Positions 17,992 to 28,806 are shown, counted from the stretch's first letter. The stretch is DNA of 64,000 nucleotides from Rhodospirillales bacterium (GCA_024653965.1 JANLGW010000026.1:59470-123469); one strand, 5' to 3'. The notes: generated from the letters alone by a model not told the origin. Program-made: numbers and translations.

Positions 17992-19261
17992 CGGGCCTGA
18001 TGACCTCCTGGCCGGCCATGTATGGCAACAACGCCTTAGGAATGGTGATGCTGCCATCAGCATTTTGATAATTTTCCAACACCGCCACCAAACAGCGCCC
18101 GACCGCAAGGCCGGAACCGTTCAAGGTATGCACGAACTCCGGCTTTTTGCCGTCGGCGCGTTTGAAGCGTGCGTTCATGCGCCGCGCCTGAAAGTCGCGA
18201 CAGTTGGAACAGCTGGAAATTTCACGGTACGTGTTCTGCCCCGGCAGCCACACTTCGATGTCATAGGTCTTGGCCGCGCCGAAGCCCATATCGCCGGTAC
18301 ACAAAGCCACGGTGCGATACGGCAGGTCCAAGCGCTGCAAGATGCCTTCAGCGCACTCGGTCATGCGTTCCAACTCGGCGTCGGACTCCTCGGGCTTCAC
18401 CATAGACACCATTTCCACCTTGGTGAACTGATGCTGGCGGATCATGCCGCGGGTATCCTTGCCCGCCGACCCGGCCTCGCTGCGGAAGCACCACGTCTTG
18501 GCGGTAAAGCGCGCGGGCAACGCGGACTCGGCCACCGTCTCGTCGGCGGCGATGTTGGTCAGCGGCACCTCGGCGGTGGGGATCAGCCAATAATCATCAA
18601 CCGTATGAAACAAATCATCGGCAAACTTCGGCAACTGCCCGGTGCCGAACAATGCGGTGTCTTTCACCAGCGCGGGCGGGTTGACTTCGGTGTAGCCGTT
18701 TTCCAGCGTGTGCACGTCGAGCATGAACGCCGCCAATGCGCGTTCCAGACGCGCCAACTGCCCAGTCAACAACACAAAACGCGCGCCCGACATTTTGGCG
18801 GCGCGTTCAAAATCCATCTGGCCCAACGCTTCGCCCAATTCCACGTGATCTTTGGGCGTGAAATCGAAGGCGGCGGGCACACCCCATTTGCGCACTTCGA
18901 TATTGTCGTGTTCATCCTTGCCGTCGGGCACGTCGGCATCGGGAATGTTGGGAATGGTGGCAAGCAAAGTGTTGAGTTCGTCACCCTTGGCCTTGGCTTC
19001 GGCTTCCGCAGCCGCCTGGGCATCTTTGGATTTGGATACCTGCTCGATCAAATCCTCGGCGTCTTCGCCCTTGGATTTGCGCGCACCGATTTCCTTGGCC
19101 GCCGCATTGCGTTCGGCCTGAATTTCCTGAGCGCGGGTTTCCAGCGCCCGGCGCTCGGCATCCAACGCCAACAGCCGCGCGCTTAACGCTTCCGCGCCAC
19201 GGCGCTTGAGGCCAGCGTCAAAAGCTTCGGGGGTTTCGCGGATCTTGCGAATGTCATGCAT
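17984..19261 (-). CDS. serS: Seryl-tRNA synthetase
   Basis: 425 residues, a class II aminoacyl-tRNA synthetase. The first 105 residues form the long antiparallel coiled-coil arm that contacts the extra arm of tRNA-Ser, seen as a Lys/Glu/Ala-rich stretch. Motif 2 is [19 protein letters not shown] and motif 3 is [15 protein letters not shown]. Length is normal. It starts the coupled run serS-surE-pcm-M23-channel, 20 bp after tatC. Confidence 0.97.
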   Translation of the reverse strand: MHDIRKIRETPEAFDAGLKRRGAEALSARLLALDAERRALETRAQEIQAERNAAAKEIGARKSKGEDAEDLIEQVSKSKDAQAAAEAEAKAKGDELNTLLATIPNIPDADVPDGKDEHDNIEVRKWGVPAAFDFTPKDHVELGEALGQMDFERAAKMSGARFVLLTGQLARLERALAAFMLDVHTLENGYTEVNPPALVKDTALFGTGQLPKFADDLFHTVDDYWLIPTAEVPLTNIAADETVAESALPARFTAKTWCFRSEAGSAGKDTRGMIRQHQFTKVEMVSMVKPEESDAELERMTECAEGILQRLDLPYRTVALCTGDMGFGAAKTYDIEVWLPGQNTYREISSCSNCRDFQARRMNARFKRADGKKPEFVHTLNGSGLAVGRCLVAVLENYQNADGSITIPKALLPYMAGQEVIRPDA

Positions 19262-19281
19262 GTCATGTTCCCCAAAAGGCG

Positions 19282-20166
19282 TCAGGCCTTTTCGTCCTTT
19301 TTGTTCTGCTCGTCTTCGTCGAACACTAAACCGGCCTCGTCGTCGTTTTCGTTTTCGTCATCCAACCCGCCATTGACCTCACGGCGCTTGCGCTCGACCA
19401 TCGCCACGGAAAAAATCGAAATTTCGTAAAGGATCAACATCGGCACAGCCAAGCCGATCTGGCTGATCACGTCGGGCGGCGTCAAAATGGCGGCGGCGAC
19501 GAACGCGATCACGATCGCATAACGACGCTTTTCCCGCATGCCCTTGGCCGTCACCATGCCCGCGCGGCCCATCAAGGTGAGCACCACCGGCAATTCAAAC
19601 GCCAAGCCGAATACAAAAATCAACTGCATCACTAGGTCCAAATATTCGCTAACCTTGGTTTCCAATTGAATGGGCATGCCGCCCGCACCATCGAGGCTTT
19701 GAAAGCCCGCGAAGAACTGCCACGCCAGCGGAAAGACAAAATAATAAGCGAGCGCCGCGCCCATAAAAAACAAAATCGGCGAAGCGACCAGAAACGGCAG
19801 CATCGCCTGCTTTTCGTTTTTATACAGCCCTGGTGCTACAAACTTCCAAAATTGCGAAGCGACAAACGGGAAACTCAAAAACAGCGCCGCGAATAACGCC
19901 ACCTTGATGTGAGTGAAAAACGCTTCGTGCGGTGCGGTGAAAATCATGCGCTGGCCACCGCCTTCTTGGGCCAGCAAAACATCCGCCAAGGGCTGGGCAA
20001 GAAACGAATAAATCGGACCCGACACGCCGTAACACACAAAAAACAGCACCAAGATGGTGGCCATGGAATAGATCAAACGCTGACGCAACTCGATCAGATG
20101 CGACATCAATGGAGCTTTGTCGGACGCTTCAACAGCATCGTCTTTCGGGCTGGCCTGATCGCTCAC
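19282..20166 (-). CDS. tatC: Sec-independent protein translocase subunit TatC
   Basis: 294 residues with six membrane helices. The signature [13 protein letters not shown] near residue 25 and [19 protein letters not shown] near residue 105 match the signal-peptide-binding face of TatC, which recognises twin-arginine signal peptides. It carries an acidic C-terminal tail of about 45 residues rich in Asp/Glu/Asn ([17 protein letters not shown]), longer than in E. coli. It starts at a GTG inside the tatB stop (GTGA), a 4 bp overlap. Confidence 0.96.
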   Translation of the reverse strand: MSDQASPKDDAVEASDKAPLMSHLIELRQRLIYSMATILVLFFVCYGVSGPIYSFLAQPLADVLLAQEGGGQRMIFTAPHEAFFTHIKVALFAALFLSFPFVASQFWKFVAPGLYKNEKQAMLPFLVASPILFFMGAALAYYFVFPLAWQFFAGFQSLDGAGGMPIQLETKVSEYLDLVMQLIFVFGLAFELPVVLTLMGRAGMVTAKGMREKRRYAIVIAFVAAAILTPPDVISQIGLAVPMLILYEISIFSVAMVERKRREVNGGLDDENENDDEAGLVFDEDEQNKKDEKA

Positions 20167-20663
20167 GACTTGCTCCCCGTTTTGGTGTCACCTGAGGGGG
20201 CGGGAATGGGCATGACGTCTTCGTCCAGGGGCCGCGCGGGCGCTGCAAACTGGTGCGCCTCGCCCGCCTCAAGGGGATCGCCGTCCTTATGAGGATCGAG
20301 GGCGTCGGGCACGGTCATGTTTTCCGTGTCTTGGCTCGTGGCGCCTGTAATCGGCACCGAGCCCAGCTTTTTCTCGTCCGCTTCGTCGAGCGTCAATCCC
20401 TTGGTCATTTTGCCATCGGGATCAAGCGTGTCGATAAAGGATTTTTTCAAATCGCGCGGTTTGGTGAGCTGATCTTTAATATCGTCCAGTTCCGCTTCGC
20501 GTACCATTTCGTTGACGCCCGACTGAAAGTCACGCGCCATCAACCGCGCTTTGCGGATCCATAGGGTGATGGTGCGGATCGCCTGCGGCAAGTCCTTCGG
20601 CCCCACGACAATCAGCGCGAGCACCGCAATCACGAACAGTTCCTGCCAGCCGATGTCAAACAT
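20163..20663 (-). CDS. tatB: Sec-independent protein translocase subunit TatB
   Basis: 166 residues. One N-terminal membrane helix starting [20 protein letters not shown], then the glycine/proline hinge ([11 protein letters not shown]) and an amphipathic helix, followed by a variable polar tail. TatB with TatC forms the substrate receptor of the Tat system. The MFDIGWQEL start separates it from TatA. It lies between tatA (77 bp gap) and tatC (4 bp overlap). Confidence 0.95.
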   Translation of the reverse strand: MFDIGWQELFVIAVLALIVVGPKDLPQAIRTITLWIRKARLMARDFQSGVNEMVREAELDDIKDQLTKPRDLKKSFIDTLDPDGKMTKGLTLDEADEKKLGSVPITGATSQDTENMTVPDALDPHKDGDPLEAGEAHQFAAPARPLDEDVMPIPAPSGDTKTGSKS

Positions 20664-20740
20664 GGCCGATAACCACTTTGCTGAGGGAGAAAATCAACTG
20701 CCGCCCACAATCGGTCGGCAGCGCGAACCGGAACAAACTT

Positions 20741-20980
20741 TCAAGAAACCTTGTCTTTGTCCTCGGACTTAGCCTCAGCCGACACGGTGGGCTTTCCTTC
20801 GATAGCGCCCTTGCCTTTATCAGCAGTCGTATCGTCGTCGCCGTCATTCAGTCCCTTTTTGAAGGACTTCAGGCCCTTGCCAAAGTCACCCATAAGCGCC
20901 GAAATCTTACCGCGACCGCCGAACAACAGAAGGACAATCGCCAAAACGATTACCCACTGCCAAATACCCATAACACCCAT
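20741..20980 (-). CDS. tatA: Sec-independent protein translocase subunit TatA
   Basis: 79 residues, the pore-forming small Tat subunit. The pattern is membrane helix ([16 protein letters not shown]), hinge [21 protein letters not shown] and a charged tail. The first ATG at 20980 is used; a second in-frame ATG 9 bp later would give the more usual MGIWQW start. The 183 bp upstream gap to scpB has no gene and may hold the tat promoter. Confidence 0.95.
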   Translation of the reverse strand: MGVMGIWQWVIVLAIVLLLFGGRGKISALMGDFGKGLKSFKKGLNDGDDDTTADKGKGAIEGKPTVSAEAKSEDKDKVS

Positions 20981-21163
20981 GTCGTTATCCCGTTCGTTTG
21001 GTGTTTCACATCCCTAGGGCATCCCCCAAGATCGCCCATACTATTGATCTTTAACACTCCGGGGAAGCCACTTGAATGACTTTCATACAAAGGCCACGCG
21101 TGAGGATCAAGAAAAAGGGTGAACTGCCGTAAAATAAAGGGTTTTAGCCTTTTCCCCCACGCT

Positions 21164-22222
21164 TCACCGATCATCCGCTTCCGCGTCGTCCTCTTCTTCT
21201 TTTTCCAATGCCTGCACCGCGCTTTTCACCGCGCTGGCGACCTGGGCCATGGCTTCATCGAGTTTACTCGCCGTAGCCATGCTGGCACCGGAACGATCCG
21301 TTTCCTCTTTGGGCTCTTGCCTGACGCTCGGCATGATCAGCGGTGCCGCTTCGGGGCCGGGCTCGATCGGCTCACCATCCTCGACATGGTGTTCGGCGCG
21401 CACGATCTGAGCTTCGCTGAACTGCATGTTTCCTTGGACTTCTTCCTTGGACTGCATAGACCCACGTGTGGAATACGCCTCGATCGACGGGCGGGCATCC
21501 AACAGACCCATGGCGCGCAGATCCTTCAAGCCCGGCAACTGCGACACGCTTTCCAGACCGAAGTGATCGAGGAAATTATCGGTGGTCCCCCACAACATCG
21601 GGCGGCCCGGCGCATCGCGATGACCGCGCGGTTTGATCCAGCCTTCTTCGAACAGCACATCAAGCGTCCCCTTGGACAGCGAAACGCCGCGAATTTCTTC
21701 GATCTCGCCCCGCGTCACCGGCTGGTGATAGGCGATGATGGCGAGCGTTTCGATAGCCGCACGCGAAAGTCTGCGCGACACTTCGATTTCCAAATTGAGG
21801 CGCTGGCCCAAATCCGGCGCAGTGCGGAATGCCCACGAACCGCCGCGACGCACCAATACGATGCCACGCCCGTCGTAAAGCCTCATCAATTCTTTCAACA
21901 ACGGTTTTAGATTCGTGCCTTCAGGCAAGCGGCGTTCCAGCGCGCGCTCGGAAACCGGCTCGCTGGACGCAAACAAAACCGCTTCCAATAGGCGCACCAT
22001 ATCCGGGTCCGCCACTTCATCGGTATCGGCATCAAGATCATCCAACGCATCGTCGTCCATGGCGTCAAAGGCGGCATTGGCGGCGCGGCTCTCGGCCTCG
22101 CGATCACGGGCAGCCACGGCTGCACCCGCCTGCTCGCTTTCTACGCCGCCCGTTTCATCGCCATCCATGGGTTCATCCATAGCGGCATCAACGGGCTCCT
22201 GTTCGTTTTCGTTTTCCATCAT
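21164..22222 (-). CDS. scpB: Segregation and condensation protein B, extended form
   Basis: 352 residues, clearly longer than the usual 180-240. The core (about residues 75-255) holds the two winged-helix domains: MVRLLEAVLFASSEPVSERA at the start and AIIAYHQPVTRGEIEEIRGVS plus WIKPRGHRDAPGRPMLWGTT in the second half. It is flanked by an acidic N-terminal extension of about 70 residues and an acidic C-tail of about 100 residues ending EKEEEDDAEADDR. ScpB dimers bind the kleisin ScpA in the SMC-ScpAB complex that organises the chromosome. The start overlaps the scpA stop by 4 bp. Confidence 0.93.
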   Translation of the reverse strand: MMENENEQEPVDAAMDEPMDGDETGGVESEQAGAAVAARDREAESRAANAAFDAMDDDALDDLDADTDEVADPDMVRLLEAVLFASSEPVSERALERRLPEGTNLKPLLKELMRLYDGRGIVLVRRGGSWAFRTAPDLGQRLNLEIEVSRRLSRAAIETLAIIAYHQPVTRGEIEEIRGVSLSKGTLDVLFEEGWIKPRGHRDAPGRPMLWGTTDNFLDHFGLESVSQLPGLKDLRAMGLLDARPSIEAYSTRGSMQSKEEVQGNMQFSEAQIVRAEHHVEDGEPIEPGPEAAPLIMPSVRQEPKEETDRSGASMATASKLDEAMAQVASAVKSAVQALEKEEEDDAEADDR

Positions 22223-23091
22223 TGCTCTAATTCGCCGTTTTCGCCGATTTCATCATTCTCATCTTCGTCGCCTACGTCCACATCGTCGTGAACAAAGGGC
22301 TTATCCCAATCTTCGGTGGTTTGGAAATAGATTTCGCCATAGGTGCCATCCTGGCGGATTTTGACCCGGCCTTCCTTCGCCAGTTGCAGCACAGCGCCGA
22401 ACGTCGAGGCGATCGCCGAACGTTTAGTCAGCGGGCTGTTGATATTGGCAGGCAAGAAACTGGTCAATGTGCGCCAATCGGGAACATGCCCCACCAAACG
22501 GCGCAAGCGCACCAGCGCATCTTCAATGCTGAGCAATTCCCACGACCGTTCGATCCGTAGCGCCTTGCCCTTACCGCTTTTGCTCTTTTGCGAAGCATAG
22601 GCCTGAATCAACTCCGTCAAACTGGCGTCGAAAACACTGTTTTGGGTGGTTTTAAAGCGTTCCGGCGCGCCGCGCGAAAAGAAATCCGCGCCCAAGCGTT
22701 CACGCGCCATCAGCGCCGCCCCGGCCTTTTGCATGGCCTCAAGCCGCGCCAGTTGGAACTGCAGCGCAGCGGCCAGTTCTTCGCCGGTCGGTTCTTCGGC
22801 CGAATTCAAATCCGGCAGCAAAAGCCGCGATTTGAGGTACGCCAGCCACGCCGCCATCACCAGATAATCAGCCGCCAGTTCCAAATTGCGCGAACTCGCT
22901 TCCTGAACGAATTTCAGGTACTGGTCCGCCAACTGGACGATGGAAATGTGAATAAGATCGACCTTTTGATCGCGCGCTAGGCTCAGCAGCACGTCAATAG
23001 GGCCTTCATAACCCTCCACATCGACCACGAACGGCGACATCGTGGGCATCTCAGGCAGATCGTTTTCATCAAAATCGGAAAAGTCCGACAT
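22219..23091 (-). CDS. scpA: Segregation and condensation protein A (kleisin)
   Basis: 290 residues. The kleisin subunit bridging the SMC dimer. The N-terminal motif YEGPIDVLLSLARDQKVDLIHISI is the typical ScpA head-binding region, and the C-terminal winged helix (KRSAIASTFGAVLQLAKEG) binds the other SMC head. The tail is acidic. It is coupled to scpB and follows the M50 protease gene by 14 bp. Confidence 0.94.
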   Translation of the reverse strand: MSDFSDFDENDLPEMPTMSPFVVDVEGYEGPIDVLLSLARDQKVDLIHISIVQLADQYLKFVQEASSRNLELAADYLVMAAWLAYLKSRLLLPDLNSAEEPTGEELAAALQFQLARLEAMQKAGAALMARERLGADFFSRGAPERFKTTQNSVFDASLTELIQAYASQKSKSGKGKALRIERSWELLSIEDALVRLRRLVGHVPDWRTLTSFLPANINSPLTKRSAIASTFGAVLQLAKEGRVKIRQDGTYGEIYFQTTEDWDKPFVHDDVDVGDEDENDEIGENGELEQ

Positions 23092-23105
23092 CCGTCCCTC
23101 TTAAA

Positions 23106-23804
23106 TCACTTCAGTCCCGTTATTGTGGCGATCACATCCGTCAAGAACTGGGCGGGAATCCCCACCAACCACCCTAACACATTCAAATCGATCCCGAGTT
23201 TGCCACCGATCCATGGCAGGGCAAACAGGATGAAAATCAAAATCACAAATCCAACCCGCTCCACCCCCGCCAACCACCCGGAAAACGGCTGCGGCAACAG
23301 CCCTACCGCAATGCGCCCCCCGTCTAGAGGAGGCAGGGGCATGAGGTTGAAAACAGCAAAAACAACGTTTATCCACAATGAGTTAAAGAGATTCATCGTG
23401 ACCCAGGCCTGGTATTGCTCCGGCACATAAGTGCCCACATGAAGCAACAACGCCGACACGATGGCAATGACCAAATTGGTCCCCGGTCCGGCGGCGGCGA
23501 CCAAGACCATATCGCGGCGGGGATGGTGTAAATTGTGGAAATTCACCGGTACGGGCTTGGCGAATCCAAACATATATTTTCCCCCGCTCATCAACAGCAG
23601 GGCGGCGGGCAGCAAAATGGTGCCAAACAGATCGATATGCTTGAACGGGTTAAAGGTCACCCTTCCTAAATCCTTGGCGGTGCTGTCGCCCAGCTTCGAC
23701 GCCACCCAGCCATGCGCCGCTTCGTGCAGCGTCACCGCCAGCAAAATGGGCGCGGCCCACACGGAAGCCGCGATCAAGAGCTGGTGGAAATCGATGTCAA
23801 ACAT
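23106..23804 (-). CDS. Site-2-protease-like M50 family membrane peptidase
   Basis: 232 residues, mostly membrane. The zinc site has HEAAH at about residue 27 (VTLHEAAHGWVASKLGD) and the second ligand region LMPLPPLDGGRI, where the Asp of LDG replaces the NPDG of classic S2P. This is the short 'S2P-like/FIR' group conserved next to nagZ and scpA in many proteobacteria. Intramembrane cleavage is inferred from the family; the substrate is unknown. Confidence 0.9.
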   Translation of the reverse strand: MFDIDFHQLLIAASVWAAPILLAVTLHEAAHGWVASKLGDSTAKDLGRVTFNPFKHIDLFGTILLPAALLLMSGGKYMFGFAKPVPVNFHNLHHPRRDMVLVAAAGPGTNLVIAIVSALLLHVGTYVPEQYQAWVTMNLFNSLWINVVFAVFNLMPLPPLDGGRIAVGLLPQPFSGWLAGVERVGFVILIFILFALPWIGGKLGIDLNVLGWLVGIPAQFLTDVIATITGLK

Positions 23805-23810
23805 ACGTTG

Positions 23811-24881
23811 TTACGCGCCCAATAAACCGTCAAAGCGCCTGCGCGCTTCGTTTTTGTCGAATTCAAGGCGCGTCGCGGACGTGCGCTGAAGTTCGCTTAG
23901 GTTATAGCGCGCCCAGGACGCCCGCGTCATGGAAAATGCGCCACGCGCGACCTCGACCATTTCGGTCATATCCCCATTGCAATGCAACGCAACGTCGCAG
24001 CCGGCTTCCAGGCAGGCCCGCGCACGGCCTGCAAAATCGCCACAAAGCGCCTTCATCGACAGATCGTCCGACAGCAAAACACCGCGAAAGCCGATGAAGC
24101 GGCGGATGATATCCTCGATCACGCTGGCCGACGTGGTGGCGGGCTGGCCCGCATCCAGGGCCTCATAGACCACATGGGCGGTCATCGCCCACGGTGCCAT
24201 ATGCAGCACCTTAAACGGCGCAAAATCGATGGATTGCAAAGCCTCTAAGGGCGCATCCACACGGGGCAGGTCCTTATGGCTATCGACCAACGCGCGGCCA
24301 TGGCCGGGAACATGCTTGATCACCGCAGCGACGCCGCCCGCTTTCAGGCCGTCGATAAACGCGCCCGCAACGCGGATGATGGTGGCCGCGTCCGGACCGA
24401 AGGCACGATCGCCGATGATGGGATCCGCGCCCGGCTGAGGCACATCCAACACCGGGGCGCAATCGACGCTAATGCCCAACTGGGCCAATTCAAAGGCGAT
24501 CAGCCGCCCGCCTAAACGCGCCGCTTCCAGCCCTCCTTGCGGGTTGTTCGCGTAAAGATCGGCATAGGCCTTGGCCGAGGGAAATTCCGGCCAATGCGGC
24601 GGTTTTAAGCGCGCCACGCGCCCGCCTTCCTGGTCGATCATCACCGGGGCGGCCTCGCGCCCCACACTAGCCCGCAAATCCGCCACCAGCTTTTTCACCT
24701 GGGCCGGATCGTGGCAATTGCGCTGGAACAAAATGAAGCCCAGCGGATTGGTATCCCGGAAAAAGGCCCGTTCGGCCTCGCTCAGTTCCGGGCCGGAGCA
24801 GCCGAACACAACCGCCAGAGGCTTCGTTTTTGCGCTAGGGTGTGGCAACGAGACAACCCACGTTGCGGCGCACCAGTTCAT
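23811..24881 (-). CDS. nagZ: Beta-N-acetylhexosaminidase (peptidoglycan recycling)
   Basis: About 356 residues, GH3 family. Removes N-acetylglucosamine from cytoplasmic anhydro-muropeptides. KHVPGHGRALVDSHKDLP holds the NagZ-specific His/Asp pair and FRGVLLSDDLSMKAL the catalytic nucleophile Asp. The start is uncertain: the core begins at VVFGCSGPELSEAERAFF, and 24881 (ATG) is used because an AAGG precedes it, giving 47 bp overlap with the SPOR gene; TTG at 24848 is the alternative. The C-terminus is about 20 residues longer than in short homologues. Confidence 0.92.
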   Translation of the reverse strand: MNWCAATWVVSLPHPSAKTKPLAVVFGCSGPELSEAERAFFRDTNPLGFILFQRNCHDPAQVKKLVADLRASVGREAAPVMIDQEGGRVARLKPPHWPEFPSAKAYADLYANNPQGGLEAARLGGRLIAFELAQLGISVDCAPVLDVPQPGADPIIGDRAFGPDAATIIRVAGAFIDGLKAGGVAAVIKHVPGHGRALVDSHKDLPRVDAPLEALQSIDFAPFKVLHMAPWAMTAHVVYEALDAGQPATTSASVIEDIIRRFIGFRGVLLSDDLSMKALCGDFAGRARACLEAGCDVALHCNGDMTEMVEVARGAFSMTRASWARYNLSELQRTSATRLEFDKNEARRRFDGLLGA

Positions 24882-25734
24882 CACAAATGGCCTTGGCATC
24901 GGCGCGCGACGAGAACCAGCCGCCCCGCACCCGATAATAAATCCCCTTGGCGCCCAAATCGGCGCGCAAAATGACCGGCTCCAATCCGCCCAGAACGTCG
25001 GGGTATTTCTTTACGAAACGGGCCCATTCCGCCTTAGCCGCTTCTTCGGTGCGCACGGCGGACAACTGTACCAAAAACCCTTTCCCTGCCGCCCCCGTAG
25101 CCTTAAAGGAAGACGTCGGCGCGGCAGCCGTCGGTTCGGGCGCTGCGGCGGTAGGTTCAGGCGATACAGTCTCAGGCTCAGGCACCGCCGCTACCGGCGC
25201 TTCGGGCATTGGCGCAGCAGGCACGGGCGGCGGCATATCGACAACCGCCTTAGGCTCCGTCGACTGGGGCGCAAGCGCTTGCGGCACATCGGGCTGAAGC
25301 GCATACGGCTCGGATGCATCCGGCAAGACGGCGGACTCCGGCGGTTCAAGCGGCGTTTCGGGCGGCGGAAGCAAACGTTCCACGCCTTGATCCTCGCCCC
25401 CCCCTTCGCCAGCCATTCGGCCATACACCAACTTGTCGCGGTCCGGCACATCCATGCCGCCGGGATCGGTCGGTTTTTCCCGCAATTCGAACCTGGGCGC
25501 CATAATCGTCGGCACACCGTCGGCGCTGACCGTCTCTTCGACGGCAACGTCTTGCATATACATCCACCCGGCCCAGCCGCCGCCGCCCAAGATCAAGACC
25601 AGCACCACCCACAGCCACACCCCCCGCCCCTTGTCGGGCTGGCTTTTGGCAATAAGCTCGAAATCCAACAACTCGGAGGCATCCGGGATGTCGTCTTCGT
25701 TCAAATCTGGGTCCGAATCGTGTCGAGCGGTCAT
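24835..25734 (-). CDS. SPOR-domain membrane protein
   Basis: 299 residues. A cytoplasmic acidic N-terminus (DPDLNEDDIPDASELLDFEL), one membrane helix (WLWVVLVLILGGGGWAGW, about residues 43-62), then a long Pro/Ala/Glu periplasmic linker and a C-terminal SPOR domain (about 215-295) beginning GKGFLVQLSAVRTEEAAKAE and ending with two cysteines. SPOR domains bind denuded glycan at division septa, so a role in cell division or wall turnover is inferred. It lies between argS and nagZ, the usual alphaproteobacterial place. Confidence 0.88.
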   Translation of the reverse strand: MTARHDSDPDLNEDDIPDASELLDFELIAKSQPDKGRGVWLWVVLVLILGGGGWAGWMYMQDVAVEETVSADGVPTIMAPRFELREKPTDPGGMDVPDRDKLVYGRMAGEGGGEDQGVERLLPPPETPLEPPESAVLPDASEPYALQPDVPQALAPQSTEPKAVVDMPPPVPAAPMPEAPVAAVPEPETVSPEPTAAAPEPTAAAPTSSFKATGAAGKGFLVQLSAVRTEEAAKAEWARFVKKYPDVLGGLEPVILRADLGAKGIYYRVRGGWFSSRADAKAICDELVRRNVGCLVATP

Positions 25735-25757
25735 GGTCAATCACTAACAGAGAATGG

Positions 25758-27512
25758 TTAACGCATTTCTTCAACGGGGGTGACGCCAAAGACCCTCAGC
25801 CCCGATGCAATGACGTTCGCCGTCGCGCGGATCAACGCCAAACGCGCCAACGTCAATTCCACATCGTCAGCGATGATAAAACGCAGGCTTTTGTCGTCCT
25901 TGCCCTTGTTCCACAGACCATGAAACTCCGCCGCCACATCGTTCAGATAAAAGGCCACCCGATGCGGTTCGTGCGCTTGGGCGGCGCTTTGCACCAACCG
26001 CGGCCACTGCGCCAATTGTTTGATCAGGTGCAGTTCGCTGGTGTCGGTCAAGCGCGCCAAATTCGCCCCATGCACGGCGTCTTGCGTGACGGCTGAAGCC
26101 CCCAGTTCATCGGCCGCCATACGCATCACCGAATGCACCCGAGCGTGCGCGTACTGCACGTAAAACACCGGATTGTCCTTGGACTGTTCGGTCACTCGGG
26201 CAAAGTCGAATTCCAGCCCGGCATCGTTCTTGCGCGTCAACATGATGAAGCGCACCACGTCCTTGCCCACCTTGTCGATGACATCGCGCAAGGTGACGAA
26301 CGTGCCCGCGCGTTTGGACATCTTCACCGGCTCGCCGTTTTCCGACAGCGACACCATCTGGCACAGCTTCACGTCCAACGTGCCCTCGCCATGGGTCAAC
26401 GCTTTGATCGCGGCTTGCATGCGTTTGACGTAGCCGCCGTGATCCGCGCCCCACACGTCGATCATGTCGGAAAAACCGCGACGGTATTTATCCAGATGAT
26501 AGGCCATGTCGGTGGCGAAATAGGTCCACGAGCCATCGGATTTTTGCACCGGACGGTCGACGTCGTCGCCAAATTGCGTCGCCTTGAACAGCAGCTGTTC
26601 ACGCGCTTCCCAATCGTCGGGCAGTTTGCCCTTGGGCGGCTCCAACACGCCATGATAGACCAGTTCGTTGTCCTTCAAATAGTCCAGCGCTTCGCCCACC
26701 TTGCCCGCTTCGACCAAAGCGCGCTCGGACGTAAAGGTGTCGTGCTTCACGCCCAGCGCAGCCAAATCTTCGCGGATCATATCGAGCATGGCGGCAATGG
26801 CGAAGGTGCGGATGGGTTCGAGCCATTCGGCTTCGTCCTTGCCTTTCCACTTGTCGCCATCCCGCGCGGCCAACGCTTGGCCCGTGCCGACCAGATAATC
26901 GCCGGGGTACAAGCCTTCGGGAATATCGCCGATGGTGTCGCCCAGGGCTTCCAGGTAACGCAAGTATGCCGAACGCGCCAGCACGTCCACCTGCGCGCCC
27001 GCATCGTTGACGTAGTATTCGCGCGTCACGTCGTATCCGGCTTTTTCCAGCAGCGCCGCCAAGGCATCGCCGAACACCGCGCCGCGCCCATGGCCGACGT
27101 GCATCGGCCCGGTGGGGTTGGCGGAAACGTACTCGACGTTGACCTTATGCCCGTCGCTCACCACGCCGTCGCCATAGGCCTCACCCGCATCCAGCACGTC
27201 GCGCAGCCGCGCGTGCCAGAAATCACCGCTCAGGCGCATGTTGAGGAAACCCGGTCCGGCGATTTCCACCGCATCGACGCCTTCTAAGCTGGTGACTTTT
27301 CCCGCCAGAAGTGCTGCGATCTCGCGCGGATTTTTCTGCGCCGGTTTGGACAGCACCATCGCGGCGTTGGTGGTGATGTCGCCGTGCGACGGATCGCGCG
27401 GCGGCTCCACCGTGATGGAAGCGACGTCTAGGCCCTGGGGCAATGCGCCCGCCTGGGCCAGTTCGTCGATTAGCCCTGAGATGCGTCCGTGGAAGTGGGT
27501 AAACAGGTTCAT
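25758..27512 (-). CDS. argS: Arginyl-tRNA synthetase
   Basis: 584 residues, class I aminoacyl-tRNA synthetase. The HIGH motif is in [20 protein letters not shown] and the KMSKS-like motif is [12 protein letters not shown]. The N-terminal add-1 domain and the C-terminal anticodon-binding helical domain are both present, so the gene is full length. It sits 3 bp after dgt in the same direction. Confidence 0.97.
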   Translation of the reverse strand: MNLFTHFHGRISGLIDELAQAGALPQGLDVASITVEPPRDPSHGDITTNAAMVLSKPAQKNPREIAALLAGKVTSLEGVDAVEIAGPGFLNMRLSGDFWHARLRDVLDAGEAYGDGVVSDGHKVNVEYVSANPTGPMHVGHGRGAVFGDALAALLEKAGYDVTREYYVNDAGAQVDVLARSAYLRYLEALGDTIGDIPEGLYPGDYLVGTGQALAARDGDKWKGKDEAEWLEPIRTFAIAAMLDMIREDLAALGVKHDTFTSERALVEAGKVGEALDYLKDNELVYHGVLEPPKGKLPDDWEAREQLLFKATQFGDDVDRPVQKSDGSWTYFATDMAYHLDKYRRGFSDMIDVWGADHGGYVKRMQAAIKALTHGEGTLDVKLCQMVSLSENGEPVKMSKRAGTFVTLRDVIDKVGKDVVRFIMLTRKNDAGLEFDFARVTEQSKDNPVFYVQYAHARVHSVMRMAADELGASAVTQDAVHGANLARLTDTSELHLIKQLAQWPRLVQSAAQAHEPHRVAFYLNDVAAEFHGLWNKGKDDKSLRFIIADDVELTLARLALIRATANVIASGLRVFGVTPVEEMR

Positions 27513-27515
27513 TTA

Positions 27516-28703
27516 TTATCCCAAAGTGAATTCGCTGGTGCGCGCCTGAAGATCGAACAGACGGCGGTGTTCATCCAACGCGTAACGATCGGTCATGCCC
27601 GCGATATAGTCTGCCGCCACGCGCGCGGTGGCGGCGCTGCCCGCAACGCCCGCGCCCGCTTGCCACTCGGTCGGTAGGGTGCCGGGCTCGGCCAAAAACA
27701 GCTCAAACAAATCGCGCACCACCCGCTTGGCTTTGGAGGTCATGCGGTTCAGCTTGTAATGCTTGTACATGTTCGGAAACAAGAACTCTTTCAGTTCTTT
27801 GTCGTTTTTCGCCATGGTCTCGGAAAAAGCGATGACCGGCTGTTTCAACGCGCGGATGTCGTCGGCGGTTTTTGGCTTGGCGGCGGCAAGACGCTTTTTG
27901 GACTCGGCCAAAATATCTTCGACCATCATGCCGATGGTGCGCCGCACGACTTCGTGAACGGTGCGCGAAAAATCCAAATCCGGATAGGCCTTTTCCACCT
28001 CGGCGAGGGTCCGTCCGACAAAATCGACGGCGCGAATGTCCTTGATGGTAAACAGCCCCGCGCGCAGGCCGTCGTCGATGTCGTGGTTGTTATAGGCCAC
28101 ATCGTCGGAGACGGCGGCGATCTGCGCCTCGGCGGAGGCATAGGTGTCGAGTTTCAAATCTTGCAGTTTGACGTATTCGGCGGTCGCCCACGGCAGCGGT
28201 TTGGCGCCCTTAAAACCGGTCAGCGGGCCGTTGTGCTTGACCACGCCTTCCAGCGTTTCCCAGGTCAGATTGAGGCCGTCAAAATCGGCGTAACGGTGCT
28301 CCAGTTGGGTCACCACGCGCAACGACTGGGCGTTGTGGTCGAAGCCGCCGAACGGCTCCATCAATTCTTCGAGCGCAAATTCGCCCGCATGGCCGAACGG
28401 CGTATGGCCCATATCGTGGGCGAGCGCCAGGGTTTCGGCCAAGTATTGGTTCAAATTCAGGTTTTGCGCGATGGAACGCGCGATCTGCGACACTTCCAGC
28501 GAATGTGTCAGGCGGGTGCGGAAAAAATCGCCCTCGTGATTGACGAACACCTGGGTTTTGTACTGCAAACGGCGGAACGCGGCGGCATGGATGATGCGGT
28601 CGCGGTCGCGCTGAAAGCAGCTGCGGGTGGCGCTTTCCGGTTCCGAATGCAGCCGTCCCCGACTTTCGGCGGGAATCGATGCGTATGAGGCTAAATCTTC
28701 CAT
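27516..28703 (-). CDS. dgt: dGTP triphosphohydrolase-like protein
   Basis: 395 residues, HD superfamily. Metal site: HSLEVSQIARSIA supplies the first His and ALAHDMGHTPFGHAGE the HD pair, with a later Asp in AVSDDVAYNNHDIDDGL. These enzymes hydrolyse dNTPs to nucleoside and triphosphate. The N-terminus with SRGRLHSEPESATRSCFQRD is the typical Dgt-type-2 start. It is the first gene of the long minus-strand run and faces erpA across a 430 bp intergenic region. Confidence 0.92.
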   Translation of the reverse strand: MEDLASYASIPAESRGRLHSEPESATRSCFQRDRDRIIHAAAFRRLQYKTQVFVNHEGDFFRTRLTHSLEVSQIARSIAQNLNLNQYLAETLALAHDMGHTPFGHAGEFALEELMEPFGGFDHNAQSLRVVTQLEHRYADFDGLNLTWETLEGVVKHNGPLTGFKGAKPLPWATAEYVKLQDLKLDTYASAEAQIAAVSDDVAYNNHDIDDGLRAGLFTIKDIRAVDFVGRTLAEVEKAYPDLDFSRTVHEVVRRTIGMMVEDILAESKKRLAAAKPKTADDIRALKQPVIAFSETMAKNDKELKEFLFPNMYKHYKLNRMTSKAKRVVRDLFELFLAEPGTLPTEWQAGAGVAGSAATARVAADYIAGMTDRYALDEHRRLFDLQARTSEFTLG

Positions 28704-28806
28704 GTCAGGAACCTACTCCGCCCACCCCGAAGGGGCAAGGACCACCCCGAAGGGGGCAAGGATTTAACCGCGGCCAACCGATTTTCACCCTCGCGGCGGG
28801 GAGAAT

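Noticed and set aside
17657..19186. 509-codon plus-strand frame opposite serS and surE
   Set aside because: Both opposite-strand genes are clear housekeeping enzymes with all motifs; the plus frame is an Arg/His/Gly-rich shadow.
26133..27287. 384-codon plus-strand frame opposite argS
   Set aside because: Shadow of argS; the composition is typical of antisense of a GC-rich gene.
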